A stretch of 64,000 nt of DNA from the NCBI RefSeq assembly GCF_028389875.1, contig NC_084668.1:29866993-29930992 (forward strand), read 5' to 3'. Made by a program: the position numbers and the translations under genes. This DNA comes from Rhea pennata. Lineage: Eukaryota > Chordata > Aves > Rheiformes > Rheidae. Below, in pieces: positions 14,501 through 29,500 of this stretch (its first letter is position 1; each line of letters opens with the position of its first letter). A model generated the notes under the pieces. It did no database searches and was not told the origin of the DNA. It saw nothing but the letters and a program-made list of their open reading frames with translations.

Positions 14501-17500
14501 TGTAAATGTGGATGGTATTCTTGCCCAAACTCGCTTTGCATTTTTTGTTGATACTGACCTTAAAGATGCCATAAAGCGATAAGCCTAACTATGTACCATG
14601 TGGGGAAATGATAACTCAAATAATTAGCAAGAAACACTTTAAGATTTGGAAACAACCTTTTTTTTGCAGGTATCTAGGTGCCTTACCCTGCTTAGTTTCC
14701 GTGATTTACAATTATAATTCCTTTTGAAGAAATGTCACTTGATTCTCTGCTATATTCTTTATTTTATTTTTTTTTAATTTCCTCTTATTTCCAAAATTGG
14801 ATAATCTTAGCTTTCTACAATCTGTATCTGTTTGTCTGACAACAGTTTTTCTGTCTCTGAGCCCTCTATAGTAAGTGCTTTTTGAGATGGAGTAACTAGA
14901 GTTGTGCATTAGGGTAAACTTACTGTTTTTAATAATTGAATTATAATACTTTTATACTTTATTTTTGAATTCATTCATTATATTTCCAATTGTTGTTATA
15001 GCTGCCTGTTTTTTTTTTTTTTTAAAAAATCTTCATTGAGCAGAAACAACAGCATGTGCAACTCTTTCTTGAGTTGGAAGGGCTACTCCATTTATGTTGA
15101 TGATAGAAAACAGGAGTGCACTGATGATAAAATTAAGTCCCTCCTTAATCTGTGTGCGCCATAAAGGGAAACTATGGTTAAGAATCTGCAGTGCTCTTCA
15201 GCCAACATACCTTCATGCTGACCTGGAGCATAGTTCAGGCTTTACTTCCACTCGCTGTTCAGTGGCTTTGCTGAGAAAGCCAAACAGAGAGTTAATTATG
15301 GTGTTTTCTGTGATGTGGACACCTGTCCACTAGGAAATGCGCTGAGACCCTCAACTCAGTTTACATCAGCCCATGAACAGCTGCCAGATGGTAACAGCTT
15401 TTGGTCACTACCAACCTGGCTGAATTTGAACTGGTGACCTAGAGGTGAAATACTTTATATCCTATTACTAATTCCTTGAGGTTTCCAGTTTCTCATCCAT
15501 CACACTTTTCAAATGACAGCACCATATATGTCTGAAATCTCAAAACAATTACTGTTTCAAATATGTGGTGCATTTTGCAGTATCCAAGATGAGCCTTTAG
15601 CTCCTGAAAGGCTTTCAGATTCACTTTGTGTGCTTGAGAAAGGTTAGCAGAAGAAGGATATTTCCAAAACCTTCTGGGAGTTTTCCCTCTTTGTTAGCAA
15701 TATACTTTGTTATAGTTGTGTTCTCTCTTGCCTTTGTTAACTGCTACTTTACAAAAGGCTTTCGAGTCTCCCCACTCCTTTTTTTAATAGAATTTACTGT
15801 AATGATGTTGCAAGCTTGGAATAATCATTTAGGATGAGAAACTCTTTTTTTGAAAGAAGTTGAAATGTTTGACAGGTTTTTTCTGTTTTTTTTTTTCCTG
15901 TTATGGAAGTGGAATTTCTCTAACTTAGAGAAAGTAGTTGAAAAATTGACGATTCTCTCTATTGTGTTTGTAAGTCTTGAAAGCCTCCAAAGAGATGTTA
16001 CGACAGCAAGGTCTTTGACTCCTGTAATATCTCTTCGTTCCTCTCATAGCTTACCTTCAGCTCCCGAGTCCTGCTGCCAAGCAGTGCTTCCACTGCACGA
16101 TGCTCAGGAATGCCTTTCCACTGGGAGGATGCTCTGGTATTGCTGAAGGGAAACCTGAGAATGCTATTGCCAGTGCAGCAGGAGTTAACTGAAGCAAGAA
16201 ATACTTCAGAATTTGTAGGATGAACAGTGCTGTGGAAAATGACTGTCCTTCAGCCTTTTCCAGAGCAAATCTTTTTTTTTTCTAGCTGTAGTGCCTGATA
16301 CCTGCAGAGGTAGGTGTGGTGGGTGCATCTGACAAAGGAAAATCTGGTGCCTTGAGTTGCTCTATTCCATTCTTCCACTGACAGTTGTATCCCCATCGCT
16401 TATAAAGTGGATGGGACAACGGATTCCTCAGAGGCCAAGATAAAAAGTTTGGGGAAAATAGTAATGATTATCTAGAGTAACATTATTTTTTTTTCAAGCT
16501 AAATTGCAATACTGCCATGATCTCTATTTTCAAGGGAAGGTTATGCAAAGACTGTCTTTTAGTAAGATAACTTGATATTGATTCTAAAACGAGGCACCAG
16601 TTATGGTTCCAAGTAAATAAAATAATGCTGATGCTTTTCACAGCTGGGATTTTAAATAAATAATGTGGTTATAAAGATTTTGTTGGAGTCTTTTTGGTCT
16701 TAGCTGATAGCTGTTCTTCCACTGCAGAGAATATACCTGCCTTTGCAGCTAGGTGTCCGTGTATCATAAGCCAAAGACGTTATATACATTGTGAAAGATT
16801 TCTCTTTGTTTCCCTTTTTCCTGAATTCAAACTTTTGATTTTGCTGCCTGGTTTTGTTCCAGTTTGTATCTCCTCTTAACAAGTAGGCAGTGGTCTTTAC
16901 AGTTACCTTGGAGCCTGATGCACTGTTAGATTATAAGTCAGGAAAGCTAAGAACCATACTGGCCCAAAAAGTTAGCTCTCTGAAGTGGGATCTTGGATGC
17001 TAAGGTGACAGGAGTTTTGAAGCATGTGAAACAAAACGATTAGAGACTTTGAAATACAATTTCTTATAGAACTATGATGGGTTACGTTTCCAATCTACAG
17101 TTCACATAAATGCTTTACACTACTAGTTTTACATCTTCAAACTTTATTACAGGATAACTGAAACAGTGATTATCACAGAATATAAAAGAAAAGTCATTCT
17201 TTGGGTAGTGAAAGTAAACCATTAATAACATGTTACCTTTCATCTAAAAATCTTGATGTGGCAAAAAAACTCGGTTGTGTTACTGACATTATGTAGAGAG
17301 AGAAACTGAAGAGATATGTTTAACTCAGAGAGACTTTGCACTAAATTGGGAGCAGTCAGAAACAGTATCCTGTTCCCAGCTCTGATTAAGAGTTTTCTTT
17401 TGTCTGTGTTGGCAGACCTTGTGGCTGCTGATAGGGCTTCTGAAAGACAAAAGTAGTTAAGAGTGAGGATTGGCCTTTTTTCTCCATCCTTCCTTGTGGT

Positions 17501-20500
17501 CTTTGAGGAGACAAGTAAGAAACAGTTCTTATTTTCTCTAGTGGCATATCCTAGGGACCCCAGTGGGAAGAAATTGCATACTCTTTCTCCAGGCATTATA
17601 CATTTCTGCAAGGAAACCTTTTGGGCTATATATATGCATCCAGAAATAAATAGAAAAGCCTGCTCTGTGTGTGCATGTATGATATCAACCAGCATAAAAT
17701 ATGTGTATGCATGTATTGGGGGGGGAAATGACTCACACACGCACAAGCGAGATATACTTATCTTCTGTATATATGGAAATATGGTGCAACTTTTTATAAG
17801 ATCTCATTAATGTAGTCCCCTTCAATGAACTGGGGAGGGAGATGGGTATATTTGGCTAGCTCCAGCAGAGCCTAAGATGGGCCATATGTAATAATATATC
17901 TTTGAGTAGGCTGTTTTTGCAGTGTCATCATACTGACTAGAGTCAGGTTCTTCCTTGGCTCATCTTGGACACCAGGTTTATATGACCTAGAAAAAAAATA
18001 TGGGGGGTGTGTCTATATTTTTAGCTTTACTTAAGGGTATAATCAAGGTTAAAAAAAGAATATTGCAGGAACCGCATGGAAACTGACATTTTCCAAAGCA
18101 AATGAAATGGAAGGGATGTTGTCTCTTACTAGCTTTTGTATATTCTCTTCTTTTAAGCCTGTTGATACATCTGGAGAATCTAGAAAATGATTTTCTTTAG
18201 ATCACTGGATATTCCTGTGTTGTTCCTTCAAAATATAGTCAGGCTTACAAATGAATGCACAATCTACTGTATTTACTTTGTATAGAAATTTAGGAGCTGA
18301 CTGGCCTCTTTCATGTGGGCTTTAATTTAACCTACAGTGATAACTAGTTCCTAAAATTTGGTCCATAGCTTCTGATATTAATATTTGATGTATAACATGC
18401 TAATAAAAATAATTCCCTGTACTTGTTAACAGTATCCACTTTTACCAAGATTGCATTTAATCATTTCTCATGTTCTACAGCTTGCTTAAAAGCAGTGTAC
18501 AGAAGTGTTCTTTTTACAGTCATGTGTATCAGCCATTCAGCAGGTCAAGCTGTAATAACAACCTTGCATTAATCAGCAGCTAGGATTTATATCTGTACCT
18601 GTGGCATCACACTAGTATAACCTAAAATAAACACCATGATGTTTATATTAGTCATGTAACAAGTATCTTTCTCAGTTTGGTCACGAGCATTTAATTTGAA
18701 ATATATCTAGTAAAGAAAAAAATTGTTTGGCACTTCGTGTTTCCATTTTAAGTAATCACTTTTAAAATAGAAGCAGTACAGGATATGTTTTATAAGATGA
18801 GCTCTAAAGGAGGGAACAAATTCTTTCATCACTCCAAAATGTCTTTGAGGAGATTTACAGCAGGTGTAGCGAGAGGCTGGAGGCAGCGTCCTGCGGGTGG
18901 CCCTGCTGCAGCCATCCTTCCCTCGCTGCTGGCTGTGGCATGGGCTGGGGCATGGGCACTGCTCCTGAGCTCCACTGCCTTCCTCCTCCTCTTCCTTCCC
19001 CCTCCAGGCTCCTAGCCTCCCCCTAGAAACACTGTCTTTTTTGTTGCGGGGGTTGGGCTTGCTGGAGGATGGCAGAGATGTGATCACAGTGCAAATGTGC
19101 GGTAGGTGAGGTAGAGTTGGGCAGGACTGGGACACCCCTCCTTGCAAGCAGTGCAGAGTATGTTTGAAAATGGAGGATGAAGGATTGGAGAACAGTTTTA
19201 GGCTCCACAGTCTTGAAGCTTTAAAATTCCACCTGTCCTGTAAGAAGGGAGTATCGTTTTACAGGAGCACCGTGTTCTTCAATGGCATTCACCCTTTCAG
19301 GCCAGCAAATATCCTTGCGGACAGGTGGAATTTTAAGGCTATGTATTGCATTTCTTGAGTTTGGTGCATGTATGTTCTGTGCTCGCGCGCCATGCTTTCA
19401 CGTAAGAGCCTGTGCCAGCATACCCTGAACTTGGTTTGAATATATTGGTTACCTAGCAGCTTTTTAAAACATTTATTGGTAAACCAGCATAGTAATGTCA
19501 GGTTTCATTTGCAATTTACTACATTTTTTTCCTTTTGTGTTTGAACATTGCAGGTTGAAATATACTTAGTCAGCTAACAATGGCAGAAATAGATATAAAG
19601 CAGATCTGATTCTGGAAGTCTCAGTCACTCAGAAGCAGAAAGTTAACAAAGCACTTTTTTTAAGCTATACAGTGGTAAAGATAGGCAGATTAAAAGTTAA
19701 GTTCATGGCTGTTTAATACAGGACTTCTTGTCAACGACAGACAAAATTTCACCTCCCAGAGTAGTTAGTACTCTCTATACAAGCGGATTGAACAGGTAAG
19801 ATTATTCTGATGCAAGTTGAGGTTCATCCTGCTTTGCTATATTTTTAAAAAGTTTTACAACAGTATTGCAAGTTAAGTAGCTAATAGAGCAAGCTGTCCT
19901 CCTCCTTTTTATCCTTCTATCTTAAAATATTTTACAAGGTTTTCAGTAAAAAAGGACCTGCTTTCCTTATGACTACTTCCTTAGAAACTGCTTTCCTCTC
20001 TAAACAGACTTGTGATAGCTCTGTTATGGAAACTCAGGGTCTGTGAATGGTCGTCTAATATCCTGATTTCTACCTAACTGGCTTGTCTTTTGAGTACCAT
20101 AAGTATTGCGATGCCCATCTTCAAATCCTGACCATCATGCCAGAAACATGTCATATTTGTATGCTCAGTAAAAACACATAGCTTACTGCTATATGTTGAA
20201 GAGAAGAACTTGCGTTTTTTATTGATTTTTTTTAACAATTGTTTGTTTCAATTGCAGAAGTTCAGATAAGCATTGTAACATTCATAAATAATTGGAAACA
20301 CTTTCCTTAATTTTCTGATCACTGCTTATCTAAGCAAGTAATATAATATGAGAAGACAGGCCAAAAAGTACCGTATCGTGTGTGTTAACACTGAAAGTTG
20401 TGAATGTAAGAGGGTCAAAGTACAGAATGTTACATATACAGTATGTGTGCAGTTGCGTATACATGTTCATAGACATGACTTGAGTTCAACAAATATAAAT

Positions 20501-23500
20501 ATAATGTCAAAAATTTGACTCTGTGCCATTTGTTTCAGGCAGTTATTTGGCAAAAGACCAGGGTGTCAGATCACAAAATGGCCTGTATGTCAGTTCTGGG
20601 AACAGCCGTTATGGGCAGTATGGTACCTTTTCAACACTATTCTGAAGACCCTGAGGTGAGTTTAAGCTTCTTTCTCCCAAATCCACATAAAGCCTGTCAA
20701 TGAAGAGCTAAATTGGTATTCAAAAAGAAGAGACTTCTAAAAAAGAGATTATTATTTCCAGGCTGACATCTGATTAATACATTTGATGCTCTCTCTGTAA
20801 AATTAATTGGTTTGGTGATTGAAAATGCACTCCAAGAATCATCTAGTCAGGACTCATGTGGCACTGATCAAATGGCAGTAAAAACAGTTGTGATGACAAA
20901 TGCAGAATTGCTGATTGCTCAGAGCTGTCTAAGTTAGGATTCCTGGCCCTCAGGCAGGTTGTGGTCTGACTGATATATAAGCATTTATTTCATTCTTATC
21001 GCCATGGTCTCTTAGCCTTTTTTTCCTAAAAAATATCCCTTGATTTCTGTCAGAGGCACCTGAACAGTAAAACAAACAAATATTTGTAAAGCAAGTTATG
21101 CAAAATTTCCACTAATTTTTGATTTCAAGGAAATACCAGTTAGCTTTGAAAAATTTCAGTGCACTGAGCTCTCTTTGTTCCTATTGACATTAAGTTCCTC
21201 CTCTTGACTATATTTTCAAAAAAAATTTATTTGTTTTGCTTCCATTTTTGTTAGACATTCTCACAAAGGGAGTGTATTACTACTTATCATCCCTCTGTAT
21301 TACTACTTATCATCCCTCAAAGTTAATTTTATTCCATATCTCGTAGCAATAGTTTGCTACAGACCAGAATAGTTTGTTATTGACCAGAATAACAGAGGTG
21401 AGTTGAATCACCTTCTGTAAAGTCACGATGTCTATTAAGCACAACTTGCCATGTTGCCAGAAATTGTTTTTTCAGACAACTTATTTAAGTTGTCTAAGTT
21501 ATCTTGAGTTTGTAAGAATGCTTATAGTATATATATATATATGCATGGAAAAAAGAAAAAAAAGTGGTGTTGCTTTTCACAGTTCACAAAGTTTTTGATG
21601 TTTATGTCAGAACAGAACATCTAGAAACTATTCTCACCTGAATGCACACTGGGGTTGTGCCCCATGTGACAAGTGCTCTGAAGGGAAAACATGGGGGCAT
21701 TTAGAAGGGACTAGTTGGAAGGAGGGAGTCACGTCTCATGTTACCACTTTGCTATATCATGAGGCATCTATATTCCTTGAATAGATGTTGGGGAACATTC
21801 CATCTCTCTCTCTGTCTCTAAATAGTGTGTAAAATACCTCGTGTATCATTTGTAGGTGTATAAATGATCTATATGTATTGCTCATATGCAAATCCATGTT
21901 CAGAAACTGTAGACATTTCTAAACTAAGCAGCCAAAGACTATGAAATGACTGAATTAAGGTTGTCTAATCTTAGTGAAGGTAGCTCTAATCTTTCTCCTT
22001 TTTGTGCAGGTATTGAGACAGGTATTCAAACAAAAAGTAGCATATGCTGCTTTTTTCCTTCCCATTAGGTCTATGCCTCATTCAGTACCCAGACCTGAGA
22101 GCAGCTGTTTGATTCTTTTCCTCTCCTACTTGCTCATTGTGTGCCTTCACACTCCATTTACTGCAAAGTCTACTCTGAAGACAAAATTAGTGTTAACTAT
22201 AAACAGCTCTGCAAGCTGTGCCTTATTAATTGCACAGTTAAAGCTCCTGTAGCAAATGATCCGAGGGTTTTGAAGACTGGTCATCTTCAAAACATCTCCA
22301 TTCTGAGCATGAATGAAACAAGGACAAATTTCAAGTTACCTTCAAAGCGTGGAAACGTAGGAGCTACTCACAAAATAAATAGAAAAACAAAGAAAATGAA
22401 GAAAAGATCAATTCTTAGCACATGCAAAACAGCATCTAAGTTTTTCATGTCCCCATTTGTGGAAATGTATGGATCCATTTTGTCTGATAACTTTCACATA
22501 GGAAATTTTCCTAGTCTCCTATAAGCACCTAGCAGATAAAGTTTTTTGGGGAAGGCTGAGTTTAGCAAATAAGCAAGTTACTGGAGAAAGAGTTTATACT
22601 GTCTACTATTTATGTTGATAAATACATTTTATCACCTGTATAAGTCTTTTTTTATTAAAGCCTTAACAATTGATTTAGTTTAAAAACAAACTTTCTTGAC
22701 TGTTTTCCCATCTTCTATGATTTTATCTTTATAAAAAAATGCACTTCAGTATATGGCAATTATAACAATTAAGACCAGTTCTAGAAATTGTAATTAACTT
22801 TTAAAGAGCATACTGATATTCCACATGACTTTAAATAGTAACAGCAGTCAGCCATTTCTAAATCTGGCAACTTCTTAAATGACTTATTCAGAGACTTTCA
22901 GTTTTGTTTTAATGTTGTCCGTATATAAAGATATTACTTGAAGTGAGTGACTTATTTGTGCAAATATTTGCAAATTAGATGAGGAAATGGAAGCCTAAAG
23001 GAAGAAAATTCAGATGGGATGTGATAAAATTGCGGAATAAAATCTAGAAGTGCTGCATGTTGTTTTCTGATAATCACCCAACAGACATTTGACACCTCTT
23101 TAACTTGTCCAGTGGTGTTCGGTTATGTGCAGCGTTGCTGACCAGACCGTTCCAGCTTTAGTGCAGAACACTTACGGCAAGGTCAAGAGGGAATAAGGGA
23201 GCGCCCAAATAGATAGCTGGGGTGGCGTAGGCTAATGGGAGGAATGGCCAAATCACAGGGATTTTTTACTCTGTTTCAAGAGCACAGTAGTTTGGTTTTA
23301 AGTAAACACAAACAGTTCTGCCGAAAGAAAAACTAATGAGACTTGATTCCCCCCTGCTACCAGAATATTCTCCACAGCTTCCCAAAGTCATCCTCCTCAC
23401 TACACCCCAGTCTTCCCTTTCCTTTTGTTTGGGTATGTGGCTAGGGGCAGTGTGTGGGGCTGGTTGGCAAATCAATGCTTGAACGTTGATGGATCCTGTC

Positions 23501-26500
23501 TTTTGAAAAGTTGCATTTGCCTTTTCCTCAGTGAGGTCGTTATTTTGAGGTCTTCTCTCCAAACAGCTGTCAGTTATCACAGAAATTGTGGGAATATAAT
23601 CTCTTTGGGATTTCTGCTTCTTCATCAGGTTGAATTGAAATTGTCCAACAGTTTGAGTTATTTGGTGGGGGAGAGGGCGAGTGATGGGACAGACAGCACA
23701 AGTCATCAGCCTCATTTTGGCCTAGAAAAACTAAGCTAAAGAAAGTCTAAGAGAGAAAATATAAAACTTGGGAGTTAATGTTAGGCACTTAAAAAATGTG
23801 ATTTTTTCCTAGGTTTCTTGGCAGTGTCCCATGCTCACAGGTTCTGCTGGAGCCTGTGAATTATGGGTAATCAACAGTTTTGAAAATCAGGTGATTTGGG
23901 TATGGGTGGTGAATGTAAACTTAGGTGCCCTGAATAAATGCCTGAGGGCAGGCTATTTAAGACCCTGTGTGTAGAAAGGAAAGGACTATATATATTTTGA
24001 TTTTCCCCACCTGAAGTCGTTAACAACTACTGCCTTCACCATCTTGGGCAGCAACATGTGCCTTTAGCTTATACAGGGGTTAAGCTGCAGCCATCAAGTC
24101 CGCAAGTATAAAGCTGGCTTTATCCCTGGACCCCTCCGTTGTACACAGCCCCCACAGCTGATGCAAAGAGGAGAAGGGAGGAAAGGGGAACTGAAGATCT
24201 TCTTCTCTTCCTCTCTGTAAGCATCACGTTGCACCACTGTGTGCAACGGATACTCCAAATGGGAAATTTCTCAATAAATTGATCAGGGTATATAAGGTAT
24301 ATCCATCCTTCTCAACATTTTTTTTAAGTGCTTTTGTTGTTTGAATCATAAATTTCAAGAAGCAAGGCGTGTATTTGACTGGGACACTTGTACAATTTCA
24401 TTTTAACATTCCTCCTCTAAAAAGCTGTTGGGGGATTTTCTTCTAAAGACCTTTACATTGTGCTCATTTTATTATCACAGGTACGTCTCTCTGGATTTCT
24501 CCCAAAAGCTGAGTCAGACAATTCTTTGACAAGTCTTTCGAGTTCAGAAAGGAGTTTCATTTTTATAAACAATCGTCCAGTCCATCAGAAGGAAATACTG
24601 AAGGTAACATCCTCTATCTTTTTAGTCAAGGAATAAAAACTTAACTTTGAGGACAGAGAGACCTATCAGCAACATTTTGCCTACATAAAATAACTAGAAG
24701 AAACTCATTACCGGTGAAGATACTAGCATTTACAATAGAAACTTCTTCTACAAGTCTGATATTTCTGGTCTCTCAATTCTGTTACAATTGCTGTGTTCAC
24801 TTGTGGCCACAGCTCTGGCTGGAGGTTATATTTATAGCTGCTTGAAAAAAAATGCAATTTCAAATACTGTGTGTAAGGAGCCAGAATAGTTGATTCTTCT
24901 TTCATACCAATCTAACTCCTGTGCAGTTTTCTCTGAGGCAACTTTATGTGGTTTCCTCTAAGAGAATTCTTCTGAAAATGAAGTTTTGATTCTGTCTGCT
25001 ACTTACTGTGAGCTTGTCAAGCAAATATGCATACTTTCCCTTTAAATTTGCATGTGAATTCAATAAAAATGAAAGTGATAGTCCACTAGTATTGGCTACA
25101 GCCAGTCATTGTGTAAGGCAGAATTTGATACTCTTAGGTTTCTCACACTACTGAACCTTACAGCACCTCGGAGCACCATTGCTATTCTTATCCTAGCCCT
25201 TCTCAGGAAAGAAAATTTTATGTGCGGATTTTAAAGTGGAGACAATGAAATAGTCTTCACTGGATAACCAAAGCCTTATGGAAATAAAACCTGAAATTGC
25301 GTTCATATTCTAAGTGACAAATAAGGCTAACTCTGTACTCCATCTCCCCTTAGTATTTGGCTGTGCCTGATTCTTGCCATAGTTTAAAGCTCAGCTTAAA
25401 TCTCTTGAAACAGACAGCTTTTTAACCAGAACGCGGAGCCATAGATTCTAGGTGGGATGGAAGATAGTTGGTTTTAGGCCAAGTGAAAGTAACAATACAT
25501 TTTGAACACGTTTTGATGAGTTTGAAAAACAAACTTTTTAAACTGCTTATCTTTAGCCTCGTGCTCCGTTGTTGTATGACGGAAGAAGTGCTGATGGACC
25601 TTTTTACTATAATTCAGTGCCTGATAAGGCCAGACTGAGAATATTGAGTTTAAAATAGCTTTAATACATGTAAATAATTTTAATGTTATTTAAATATTAA
25701 AAATTACTTTTAAAAATTAAAATATAATCTATAGCAACTCCTCCTTATTTTTTATGTTAACTCTTCAGTTTTTTGTTAACACAATTTTTTCTCCAATGTA
25801 TATGTCTATTGAGGAATCTATGATACTAGAGGAAAATGCAAACATCTTTATTTGATCCTCTTAGTTAGCAAGAGCTAAACTCTGAAACAACTAAATAATT
25901 GTGTAGTCCTTTAGTAGGAGTTTTCAAGAGGATTGTAGAGAAAATATTAAGGGCAAGCAGAGTTTGAGAGCAGTCGTAAATTTGTAATTGAGTTAATAAA
26001 TGGCACAAATTAATCCCTGTTCTGGGAAAAAGGCAGGTCTGGTGCAAGTGTTACTTTCTCAGCCTTTATTTTGGATGAAGAAGGCAATAATGTAAAAAAT
26101 AGTTGTATGCTATGCAAGTAGAGGGATTTTTAAGAAACAAGTACAGAAATAGTAACGTTTGTTTTGAAAAAGGATTGGAATTGGTGTCTACTTTGGGCAT
26201 TTTTTAATACAAGCTTATCTTATCTTTTCTCTAAGTGAGATCAGTGCATTTATTCAGAATGTCAATGTAATTACCCTTAGTATCTTGGAGTGGATCTTTT
26301 TTTTTTTTTTTTTTTTTTGTTCTGAAGACTTGGGAAGCACCAGTAAGTACCATTTTGATAATTATTCTGGCATGTATATGTACCCATGAGGATCTTTTTA
26401 GAGTTCCTTTAATTTGGGGAAAATAGACACAAAAATATTTTTATATTGCCAGATTTTTATATTGTTAAGTATTGTTTCTGTGCTTTTGTGTCTATTTTAA

Positions 26501-29500
26501 TGCCTTTACTGATATCTCTTTACTAAATGATTCTGTAGTTAATTCGACAGTACTACAGTCTGGTGACGCATAAGGACTGTGCTCGTTTATACCCTGTTTT
26601 CTTTTTGAATATTACTGTACCTGCTTCTGCTGTGGATGTGAATTTAACGCCTGATAAAACCCAAGTTTTACTGCATTATAAGGTAATTAATGTCTTAATC
26701 TCTTTATGAATTGTCACCTTTTTATTTACATGATAAGCATAATAAGAGCCTTTTGGACTACTGAAATGGTTGAAAGTGAACAATGTTACTTCAGTGTTTT
26801 TAGTTATGTGATCACTGCCTTTGTGACAGGACTGTTTTATTTGAAAATTATTGAACACACAAAGTGGAGGATTGTTTGAAACTCATTTCCCAGTTAATTT
26901 CAAAGATCATTTTTACACTGCCAGATATGTGTGTTCATCACTTTGTTTCCAGATGGCTTTACAGTGACCAAACCTAAAAAGAATTATGATGTGAATCTTT
27001 AAACAAATTACGTGCTTAGTTTTATAATTACATGAAGTAGGGTGAAAAACTTTTTAACGCATCATAGGTTTGGGGAGAAGGGGGAAAGTTGAATCCTTTT
27101 GCTGAAAGCAACGTTTTGCCGTTATGTGTATAGATTACTGTTGACATCACTATGTTTCAGGATATCCTGTTCATGCCATCAAGACTGAAAATTTAGATCA
27201 CATTTGCCCTAATGTTAGAGATGGTGTAGTGACAAATCTTTTCATAAACTTGCTCAAACTTTTTGGCACTTTCTATTCAAAAATAGTGCCACAGAAATTA
27301 AGGCTATGTGAGTCAGGCTGTCATTCAAAATGGATGAAGGTGATACAATCACAGCAGTATGTTTATCCTTTTCTTCACTGAAAGTCGTTGTGTATGTTAA
27401 TCTTGCAAATGTATTGCCTGTTTAGTGTCACTTATATGAAAATTATCATAGCATTCTCACGTTTGATCTAATTTTAAACTATCCTTTGGCTTTAGAGAGT
27501 TTTTCCCCACCTCCACCCCATCATTTAGTAGAAAACCACATTGGAAACAGGCACTGTGAGAGCATGTACAGTGTTCTTATGTGATGCTGTTAGTGCTTCT
27601 GTCTTGACTCTGTGCTTTTAACTCCATATTAGGTGGGAATGACTGTATTTGAGATTTATTTGTTTTTTTAAGCAATCAGTACACATTTTGTGATACCAGA
27701 ATAAACCAATGAAGCAAAATACTTTGGAAGTCTTTAGCTTTAAGTATTTCCTCTTCAGAGTCTTTTAGACTGTGCATGAACAACAGAAGTGCAATAATCT
27801 GGATAGATTATTTGAAAAATATGCTGATTAAAATCACTTTCTTTTATTATTGTTTTGTATTCTTAATATCTGTCAGTTACATTCTAATTTTTTTCTTCAT
27901 GCATGTATGTGTGGTTTTTCTGTGTGTTTTTTTTTCCAGGAATGTGTCTGTCTTGCTGTTGAAAATGTGTTGAAATCACTGTATGGGCCACTACCTGCTA
28001 CAGTCTCTAGTGAGACTAATAAAACAGATGTTACCTCAGAAGACATGTTTGTTCGTAAAACAGAACAAACAGATGTGGTTGTTAATGAAATGGAGCCATC
28101 TGGAAACAATGATCTCCACGCTCATACTTCATTCCTTTCATTCAGCAGTGATGTGCAAAATTGTCAAGCAGGAAAAAACACAGAGATCTGCTTAAATAAT
28201 CAGACATTTTGTGGTGATAATATGCACTGTCTCCTTGACAAAGAAGAGGTTACTGAGAGTGATGCCTTTCAAGACAGTTCCTTAAAAAGTGTGTTGTGTC
28301 AGAGAAAAGAGTATGGACAGAATATGACAGATACTCTCAACACTGCTCCAATGGACCCTAAGTCTAAAAATGCTGATGAGCATCTTTTGAGAACTGATAA
28401 TATTAATGAAATAGAAAAAAATGAAGAAGTCTCAGTCCCTAAAGACTTGCCTGAAGTCTCTGCTGATAATTGGAGTATGGGGAATGGATTTACAAACTGT
28501 TTAGGAGGCAACCTGGAACCTGTTAAGATTTTGATTCCTGAAGTTGGAGGAGCAATTAATAAGCAAAATGAATGTACTGGTGACCAAACCCATAACCCAC
28601 AGGGCTCAAATCAAAGTATAAAGAAAGTGAGTGTGATAAATGATAAATCAGGACAAGTAATGGCTTATGACTTGATTAGTAGTCACATAATAAGGAAACC
28701 AAAGTCTGCTATAGCACTTTTCACCCAAGAGTATCGTTCAAAATTGTTAACTGATAATCCAAAGGCCAGCATGGAGGATATCCTGCTGCAAATTGAAGAG
28801 CAGTGGAAGAATTTGAATGAAGAGGAAAAAAAGAAGTAAGTTTCCAGGCTGCATCTTGCTTCTAAATCTAGTTGTTGCCAATGAGTCATCTGCAGTGAAT
28901 AAAAGAAAAAAGTTAAAAATTGCCTGCTAGTGATTCATGAAAAACAGAACAAAAAATGATTTTTGGCTTTTCAAGATCAGCAGATATTGTGAGTTGACAT
29001 GTTAGCTGTGTGCAGGCATCCTATTCATTGATATATTTGTTTTGCTACTGTATTTACCATTCAGCAGTTAAGTAGGAACAGTTTTGTTTAATTGTGTTTT
29101 GAGATAATGGGCAAGAATATGTATTTTTTGAATCGAATGATCTTCAGTTTTCTATAGGCTATATATTGTCACTCCAGATGCAGTGTCAATGAAAACCAGC
29201 ACGGTGATGGATGAGGCATTGTATAGTTCCTCCAGAACTTTTTCCAACCCGCGATTCTTTTTTATTGCTATAAAGGGAGAATTCTTTTTCAAGTTCTTTA
29301 GTACTTTAACATTTGGTAAACTCCTTTCCTAAATTTAGTTTACTAAGTATCTCAATCCAGGATACCCTATAATTGTATTTATAAAACCCAATCAAATGAC
29401 ACAAGGAATTTCTTTTCCCTCCAAACAGTTATTCCAGTAGTGGTTCAGAGAATATGGTACAGTCTGAACTTTATACTGTCTTTTTCATTTTATTCTAAAT

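Larger units (their letters stand above)
20656..24480 (+). other. PMS1: PMS1 intron 6
   Basis: AT-rich. It contains two adjacent short tandem duplications (21273-21318 and 21348-21387), an (AT)n run near 21529-21542, a 127-codon open frame at 22141-22524 (plus) of unknown meaning, and a possible old DNA-transposon fragment at about 23775-23950. No recognised gene. Confidence 0.75.

Noticed and set aside
17240..17746. 168-codon minus-strand open frame in intron 5
   Set aside because: No domain, no similarity I recognise, no splice or promoter context. A frame of this length is uncommon but possible by chance in 64 kb searched in six frames.
22141..22524. 127-codon plus-strand frame (Lys-rich) in intron 6
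   Set aside because: It reads plausibly protein-like, but I recognise no family. In AT-rich DNA about two frames this long are expected by chance in a window of this size.
22960..23010. MIR-like string AGATGAGGAAATGGAAGCC
   Set aside because: It resembles the MIR core 'AGATGAGGAAACTGAGG' over under 20 bases, but the rest of the MIR consensus is not visible, so no repeat was called.
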